Origin: Nyssa sinensis
Taxonomy: Eukaryota; Streptophyta; Magnoliopsida; Cornales; Nyssaceae
Length of the DNA: 64,000 bases
Assembly (NCBI GenBank): GCA_008638375.1
Contig: CM018052.1
Location: 7,709,506-7,773,505, forward strand
Direction of reading: 5' to 3'
Within the stretch, counting starts at the first letter, position 1. Each line of letters begins with the position of its first letter. Below the pieces are notes generated by a model. It made no database searches. It worked only from the letters and a program-made list of their open reading frames with translations, and was not told the origin of the DNA. The position numbers and the translations under genes are program-made. Below, piece by piece: positions 57,558 to 64,000 of this stretch.

Positions 57558-57985
57558 GCAGCAACTACGACATGATCAAGTTTTAAGTTAGTCTTATTCA
57601 GCTGGACCATGGGCGTCGCATGCACTTGATCATGCTGGACCTATTGGCCTTTCCACAACAGGAGCAAGAGTAGGAGCTAGAGCATGAGCAGGTGTAGCCA
57701 AACCTGTTGAGGAAAGGCCAGTACCTATCGTAGGCACAAGGGTGGATGGGTCCAACCTCAGTGTAGACACTTCATTTTGTGACCCTTGATTAAGTAGTAG
57801 TAATTCTGTAATTATGCCAAGAAACATACTTCAAGTAGGACTTTTTCAGATAGAGTCCTATTTCCATTAGGACTCCTTCTAATAGAAGTCCTATTCCTGC
57901 TAAAACTCTCCTAACAGTCACAGTCTAAGTAGGAACTACATGGCCCAAATGATCACTGAACTTGGGTCATTCTGCAACTTAAATC
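57558..57985 (-). other. CACTA-related flank to the right of element E
   Basis: The minus strand carries DPSTLVPTIGTGLSSTGLAT and PAHALAPTLAPV, homologous to the Ser/Thr/Pro-rich peptide at 41860-41990 left of E. Either E landed in a CACTA gene that contains a duplication, or this is a second CACTA copy. No TIR is seen. Confidence 0.5.
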
Positions 57986-58917
57986 AATTGAAATAGTAAA
58001 GAGACCAAGGAGAAGAACCAAGTTGCAGGTTCGATTGAGCTTTAGTGAGTGATCAAGATTTTGATCAATTCATAAGGCTTAAGCGATGGGAAAGGGCTCC
58101 TTGTAGTTTTAGAATCATATGGGAGAAAATTGGGGGCAAATAACAGTGGTAAAACCTCATGAAATAGAAATTTTAGGTGTCGCCGAAAAAGTAATTCTCG
58201 CTAGAGCAGCCACTACGAGTGGCTGTTCGACGACCAAGAACTAAACCAATTGAATTTAAATACTAAAAATGGAACCCTCATTAAAAATGAGATTGGACCT
58301 CATTGAACAGTGGTCAAAATTCAACCGGTGACGGCGAAGAAGGCCACCGGAACCCTCGCTTGAGTAATGGGGAAGAAGAATAGTGGCCGGTCGGATTTGG
58401 GTCGAGCCCTAACCGAATTATAAAATGGTTTAAATCACTTATCAAAACTATGTCATTTTGGTTAAATGGAATTAAAAATAAAATAAAATAATAGGGCTGA
58501 CGTCAGCATAATGTATTGAATCAGACTAAACCGGTTGGTTTAGCACTGTTTGAGGCCGGTTCACTTAAAATCCAATTGAACTAATTGGTTTTATTTAAAT
58601 AGTTTTCAGAAATTAGGTTTTGGCCCCCACTAGTTTCTAAAATTATAATTTTTCTAAAAATGCAAGTGTTTTATATCCTGTTCAAATGTCTATTTTATGA
58701 AATTTAATATCTGCTCAAATGTGTATCTATACTTTGTGAAATATTCAAAAACTATAATCTTCATGTCTAGATTTTGAAATAACATTCATGTGTATTGATT
58801 TGAAAAATTTCTGTAAACCATGGCACCCCTTCAATGAGAAATAAATGATTTGTTTGAACCAATTTGATTATGAAACCTGAATCACATGTGTTTTGAATCT
58901 GATCGTATGTCTGTTTT

Positions 58918-59210
58918 GAGGCTTACCTATGTGGCACTCTGACTTTTTATGAGACTTACCCATATGATGCTCTGACTCAATTTCTTATGTCTGTCCCGAG
59001 GCCTACTCATATGGCGCTTCGACTCTTTATGAGACTTCCCCATATGGCACCCTGACTTGATTTTTGTGTCTACACGAGGTTTACCCATGTGGCGCTCTAA
59101 CTCTTGATGAGACTTACCCACATGGCGCTCTGACTCATTGTGAAATTCATGTATGAGACTTACCTACGTGGTGCTCCGACTCTTAAAGAGACTTACCCAC
59201 GTAGTGCTCC
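58918..59210. repeat. tandem array in element K
   Basis: About seven to eight units of the same type and orientation as in E (44633-45020). Confidence 0.85.
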
Positions 59211-59629
59211 AACTCATTATGTGAATCTTCAATGAGTATATATGTGTCTGTTATTCATTATTCGAAATCAGACTTTAAAAGCACCCTCTCATATGTATTT
59301 ATCATTCGTTATCATGTTATCTGTTTCGTAACTTATTATCTGAATCATGTTTTAAGAATTGCATATGCTAATATATGATTTGTGAACAATTCATTACTAT
59401 TTGCCTTGTGATTTGATATTCAAACAATATTATAGGAAAATAACGTGTTTTAGACATGCTTCCGTTATATCTGCCTGAATCTTCAATATGTTTTATATGT
59501 GATCGATTTTTGAAAGCATGTTTTAAGTTACCTTTATATATATGCTATCTGTTTGAGAAACTTGGTACCCATGGTATTTTGTGCAAAACTCTGTCTTAGA
59601 AAACTTGCGTCAAGGTGTAGGTATTACTC

Positions 59630-59649
59630 ATGAGCTTAGTGAAGCTCAT
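59630..59649 (+). other. perfect 8-bp stem hairpin of element K
   Basis: ATGAGCTT-AGTG-AAGCTCAT, followed by TTTATCTAATATATTTCAGG and T, as in E. Confidence 0.7.
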
Positions 59650-60287
59650 ATGGATTTATCTAATATATTTCAGGTAATTGAATTGGCATGGAAGTAGCAA
59701 AGTCCACACCGAATGGCTGAGAACGTGAATGTAATGGACCCTTTTGTACTAGGATTTTGGTTAGAAGTGATGTGGATCATTTTTAGTAATCATATGATGT
59801 ATATTTTTGGACTTGATGACAGCTGGGACTTTTGGAGTGTAGAGATCCGAAAAATGAGGGTAAATTTTTCATTTTGAGGTAGAACACTTTGCATGCATAG
59901 TTTATAAATTTTGTTGGTTTTATCGGTAAAGTGCCTTTCTACATTGTTTTCACCGAATGACCTATTTAGAGACATATTTAGAGTGTGTCATAGAAGAGTA
60001 AAGTATTTATAATAATGTGAAGTATGCGCTGTACGAAAATCAGCCGAAACAGAAATGGTTTCCGGAATTGGACAAAAAGGGTATTCGGGTGACCCGGGTG
60101 GAACGGGTCTAAGCCGACCTCAAATGGAAATGTTTCCTTCTAACAATTTTTATTTAAAATAATTTTATGAACATTGGTTAAAACAGAATTTCAATTTGAA
60201 GCATTTAGGAATGAGCTGTAGAGTAACGGGGTTACGGCCTCATTAAGGGCAAAATGGTCATTTGCCCTTGCCCCTTTGATTCCCCAT

Positions 60288-60295
60288 TATAAATA
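60288..60295 (+). promoter_or_regulatory. candidate TATA box of element J
   Basis: TATAAATA followed by ACAGCTCAGATACTTCATCC and an AGAGAGAGGGAGAGAAA leader, the usual arrangement of plant Pol II promoters. Confidence 0.45.
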
Positions 60296-62145
60296 CAGCT
60301 CAGATACTTCATCCTTATCAGTTATGCATTCAGAAATATCAGAGATCTCGTCCATATAGAGAGAGGGAGAGAAAAGCCCTAAAAAACTCATATTTTCAAG
60401 CTGCCGGAACACACATTTCGAGGAGGAATTTGGCCGAACTTCCTTCTGAGAAAGTGTTCAGCTCAACGAGTACTAGATACTCACTGAACAGTTTTTCCAT
60501 CCAGCAAGTGCTTCCTTCTCATTTTAAGGAAAACTGATTTAGGTATGGTTTCTTGCTAAACTAGAAATAGATCTAGCTTTTCCTACCTTTCTATGGATTA
60601 TTTGAGCTGCTTAGAGATGTATTTGTGGTTAGAAAGTTATTTAAGTGGTGTTATTTTGAAGAATCTAGAGTTAGAAATTTGGGGATTTTTATTCCCTTTG
60701 ATTTAATTGATGTTTTATCATGATGAATAACATATGGCTTGTCTATGTGTTAGATTGCTATGTTTTGATGTGTATTTATGTTGAAAAATTACTTGATGTC
60801 ATGAAGAAAATGTTATAGGTTGAGATGGGGAAGCTTTATGAAATTTTAGTAATTTCTGAAAAGTTTAGCATGACCTTTGTGAATTGCTAGTATAGTGCTT
60901 TTGTAGTTTGAATGTATCTTGATGTGTGTAGCCATAGTATATGCATGTAAATGATGTTTTGAAAGTGTAAAAATTATGCATTTTGTGGGGTGGAATGCAT
61001 GACTTGAAAAGGGTCACACCATATGTTTAATGAAATGACTCATTGAATTTGCATGATGAAATTATGGCATCTTGGCATAAGATTATTCTTTGGAAACATG
61101 GTGTGGGTGGCACGTGGTGCCGGACATTATGAGGGTGTAGATCCTGTGGTGAAAAACCCAAAATTTCGGCCGTTGGTACTCCATTCCATCGGGGGCGCAC
61201 CGAAAAGGAGACATACTGGGCGGTACTCATGCCAGCGGGGAAGGACCGTATCATGAGACATGGGTGTGACATAGAGTTTGCATGTGTGTGTCATACATGA
61301 TGCCTTGCATTGCATTGATCATTGGGAAGGGAAATGCATGGTTTATAAATGCACACTTGCACATGCCACGTCCTAGATTTGTTTCTAGCATTAGCTCGTG
61401 ATCATACCAGCAGTTGAGCTGACCCATTCGTGGGATACCATTTCAGATGAGACCCCGGCGACTTGAGACTTGTGCAAGTCTTGAAGGACGGGAGGACACA
61501 GACTTCTTTGGAGATTTGGCCCTTGGGGCATTTTTTTGGGATGTATGGGCATAAGCCCAACTGGTTGTATTTATTTTTGGACATGTACTTATTTTGTTTT
61601 ATACTCAGAAGAAGATGTAAACTTTTGGCTTTGGACCATTGTAAATTGTAGGGGTTGAGACCCAAGTAAATGCTTAATATTTCATTTAAATGCATCTTAG
61701 ACGAATATATATGAATTGATGGAAGTTGTGACCACTGAGTGAGGGTGGATGTTTAGGAAATTTTACATCTATATTTTGTGACTATTAGGTGAAGGAAATA
61801 ACTTGGAAAAAAAAAAAAAACAAAGGAAACTATGCCCAAAATTTTGGAAAGATTAACAATTGATAAGTGTATGAGACAACCTCGGAATGGGTGAGAAAAG
61901 TATCAAAAAATGGAGGGGCTAGAGATTAGGGAAAAGTGGGCTGAAATGGGTAGGAAATGGCTTAAAAAGCTTAGGGAAAAATAGGCTGAAAATTGAGTGA
62001 AAAAGAGGTTTAAAAGACTTGGAAAGAACTTGGAAAAATGGAAAAATTTGGAGCAACAAATAGAGAAAATTAGACTGCTGGACAGAGAAATTTGCTCTCT
62101 GTCCGGAACAGTAATTCTGAAAAAAATCAGAAAATCAGACTGCAC

Positions 62146-62335
62146 CAAGCCCTGTCGCCCAGCCACTGCCCGCGCGCCCTGCCGCCCGCGCGCGCGCGCG
62201 CGCCTGCGCCGCGCCCCGCGCGCTGCCAGCGCGCCGCCTTGCGCCCCCTGCGCGCGCGCCGTGCAACCCCCTGCGCGCGCGTGCCTGCCTGCCTTGGCCT
62301 GTTGCCCTGCTGTCCCACCTGCTGTCCCGTCCTCT
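62146..62335. repeat. GC-rich island with (CG)n run in element J
   Basis: Roughly 190 bp consisting almost only of G and C, with an uninterrupted CG alternation at about 62188-62203 and many CGCGC repeats, in otherwise AT-rich DNA. The ORFs of 60-125 codons that cross it on both strands are composition artefacts. Confidence 0.85.
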
Positions 62336-62976
62336 TTCGGCCACCTTTTGAGCTACCTTTTGGCCACTTTTTGACCTATTTTTAGAACACTTTTTAAGCT
62401 ATGTTGAGGCATGATTGTGGCCCAAATTGGGCAACCTTTGGAACATTTTTGGGCCACGTTTCAAGGCCATTGTAGACCACATTTGACCTTACTTTTTGGG
62501 GCCAAATTGAGGAACTTTTGGGCTATCTCATGGGGCCAAGTAGGGATCCATTTTGGACAAATTATAAGACACTCCTAATCATATGTCACAACCATGTGAG
62601 GCTTTAATTGAATTTATTTAATTGTCAGTACTTATTCCTTTTAATTTTCCATTCCGCTCACCCCCGAGTTCGTGGAAATCTGGGGCGTGACATGGAGATT
62701 TACATTTTGTAATTTTGTGGATATGAATGTGATGTATATATAAATCCTGATGAATCATGATGATAATAGTGGTAACAATGATCCTACTTCGAGTATACTT
62801 TATAAATGACTGATGTTGAAATGGTTATTAGATGAGTAGCCCACGTGTAGCTTCTACAATTAATATAAAAAAATATATCACTCTTGTGCAATTTATTTGA
62901 TTCTGTACAGCTTTTTCGAGTGGTAGTGCCGGTCACAGACCTTAAATCCACGTAGGGTGGTTTTTGGGTCATGACA

Positions 62977-63190
62977 GCCCGACCTGACCGACTCGATACA
63001 ATTCATTATCGTCCCAGAGATAGAGTTTACTATTACACTGCAAGTTCGTAATTTTTAGATCCTATTTTACGTAATTTCAAGCCTATTTCTTTTATTCTTT
63101 CGATCCTGATCAACTTCAAAAGTCTTAACTTTGGTTTTCCCGTTGTTTTGGGGGTTTGAATTGAGGTAAAGAACCCAATCCAACCCCCAT
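62977..63190. other. short unassigned spacer
   Basis: About 210 bp between K and G without recognisable features. Confidence 0.5.
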
Positions 63191-64000
63191 TGTCACATCC
63201 CGAACCCTACCCTACGCGGATGTCGAGGACGTAATGCCAATCAGCCGCCACGCGACCAACCAAAGGCAATTTCTGAACTTTCCAGTGAATTGCACTCCGA
63301 CTGTAGGGTCAGATGCAGCGGAATTTAAAAACTTTTTGTCAAGGGAATGCAACTCATGTATCCACTGTAAGATATGTATCACACCGAGCAAGTCTAAAAT
63401 CCAACAGCTAACAATTCTAACCTCAGAGCATATCTATAATCTGACATGTAACAACAGAGTAGAACTATAACCTCTAGAGTACCGTTTAAATCCATGAGCC
63501 ATGTCTATATCTAGTACATATCAGTCAAGTCAATCGTATTACATCACTCACCTGATTAAACAGATTCAATCCTCAATAATCCAGTCTCCACAGGTTAGTG
63601 CCATCAGATCCAACAGATATCATTCCTGAAAAATGTTAGGGAATGGGGTAAGCTTCGAAAAGCCCAATGAGTAACACAGGTTCCCTGTCATGGGTTTCAA
63701 ACCATTGTTGTTTGCAAAGCACAAGGGTAGTTCAGTTGTTTCTGAAATAGCAGTTTTATAAATCTACTTTAAATGCAGTTTCAGTAGAATAAAACAGGAC
63801 TGAACAAAATAAAACAACAGATCAGAACAGACAGAACATAACAATCAGAACCGAACAAAACATAACAGAACAGAGCGGAAACAATATGTCAACCAGAGAT
63901 ACAGGTATATCATCAGCGAAACGGAACAAGACAGAACTGAGCAGAAACAGTATGTCAGTCAGAGATACAGGTACATCATCAAAGAACATGATAGATCAGT
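63191..64000 (-). mobile_element. element G: C-type element, running off the window
   Basis: Starts TGTCACATCCCGAACCC, the reverse complement of a C/D-type 3' end. The hairpin block is present in reverse (63625-63675), with GTTAGGGAATGGGGTAAGCT and TCGAAAAGCCC. Beyond 63760 it is rich in AACAG/CAGAAC phrases, matching the CTGTT-rich region of C at 30220-30560. The other end lies outside the window. Confidence 0.8.

Larger units (their letters stand above)
59838..62692 (+). mobile_element. element J: 2.9-kb TG...CA solo-LTR-like element inside K, TSD TGGAG
   Basis: Begins TGTAGAGATCCGAAAA, ends TCTGGGGCGTGACA, flanked by TGGAG (59833-59837, 62693-62697). Same family as I. A promoter-like TATAAATA (60288-60295) is followed by a GA-rich leader. 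The block at 61052-61165 (GATGAAATTATGGCATCTTG ... GATCCTGTGGTGAAAAACCC) matches I at 52978-53090. A GC-rich island (62146-62335) and then short degenerate repeats around GCCACTTTTTGACC lie near its end. No coding domain. Confidence 0.85.
57986..62976 (+). mobile_element. element K: truncated E-like element carrying J
   Basis: From about 57990 the sequence follows E's interior (for example GTCGCCGAAAAAG at 58179, GATCGACGACC-type phrases, TGACGTCAGCA at 58498), then the tandem array (58918-59210), the hairpin (59630-59649) and, after J, the 3' end TTTTGGGTCATGACA at 62976. The TGTAACACCCC end and tRNA-like segment are missing. An internal deletion near 58650 removes both 19-bp motifs. No duplication can be defined. 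Confidence 0.75.

Noticed and set aside
62092..62385. Ala/Arg/Pro-rich ORFs of 60-125 codons on both strands
   Set aside because: They arise from GC-only sequence lacking stop codons; no counterpart in element I.

Overview
This looks like plant nuclear DNA, almost certainly from an angiosperm. It is AT-rich and full of TA, GA and CT microsatellites. It carries an Athila-type Ty3/gypsy element, a CACTA (En/Spm) transposon, broken endogenous caulimovirid (plant pararetrovirus) sequence, and many very long TG...CA elements. I found no intact host gene, rRNA, functional tRNA or CRISPR array. Nearly everything that can be named is a mobile element or its debris, and the layout is one of insertions inside insertions.

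Left part (1-15133). After 1.6 kb of unassigned DNA come a 2-copy and an ~8-copy tandem repeat. Next is a caulimovirid RNase H fragment (2341-3274 and 7618-7911), split by a 4.3-kb TG...CA element (A, TSD CACTT). An apparently inverted caulimovirid-like piece with a TATA box follows (7950-8630, minus strand). A plus-strand remnant then runs in the order movement protein C-terminus, coat protein with zinc knuckle, aspartic protease (8.79-12.27 kb). After an unassigned LTR-like stretch comes half of an old minus-strand element (L).

Middle (15134-33219). An Athila-like retrotransposon (TSD GGGAC, LTRs of about 1.7 kb, tRNA-Asp-type PBS) has disrupted L. Its gag-pol carries frameshifts and stops and lacks most of its integrase. 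Two further TG...CA elements sit inside it: B (TSD ATCGC) and C (TSD CTAAG).

Right part (33.2-64 kb). There is a decayed plant-transposon-protein pseudogene (35.57-36.75 kb, minus), then a nest at least five and perhaps six levels deep: D > CACTA > E > F > H > I. A second small nest follows (K containing J), and then element G, which runs off the window.

The most interesting material is the group of long TG...CA units A, B, C, E, F, H (plus fragments D, G, K, L). Each complete one is 3.7-4.3 kb without its nested guests and has a 5-bp duplication, but no internal domain and no second LTR, so each looks like a giant solo LTR. Although they are diverged, they share modules: an antisense tRNA-like Pol III A/B-box pair at nearly fixed spacing, a promoter-like cassette with a palindrome and tandem TGACGTCA sites, two copies of a 19-bp semi-palindromic motif, a hairpin whose stem co-varies between families, and in C and H a conserved short ORF. 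I and J form a separate family with the same kind of ends.
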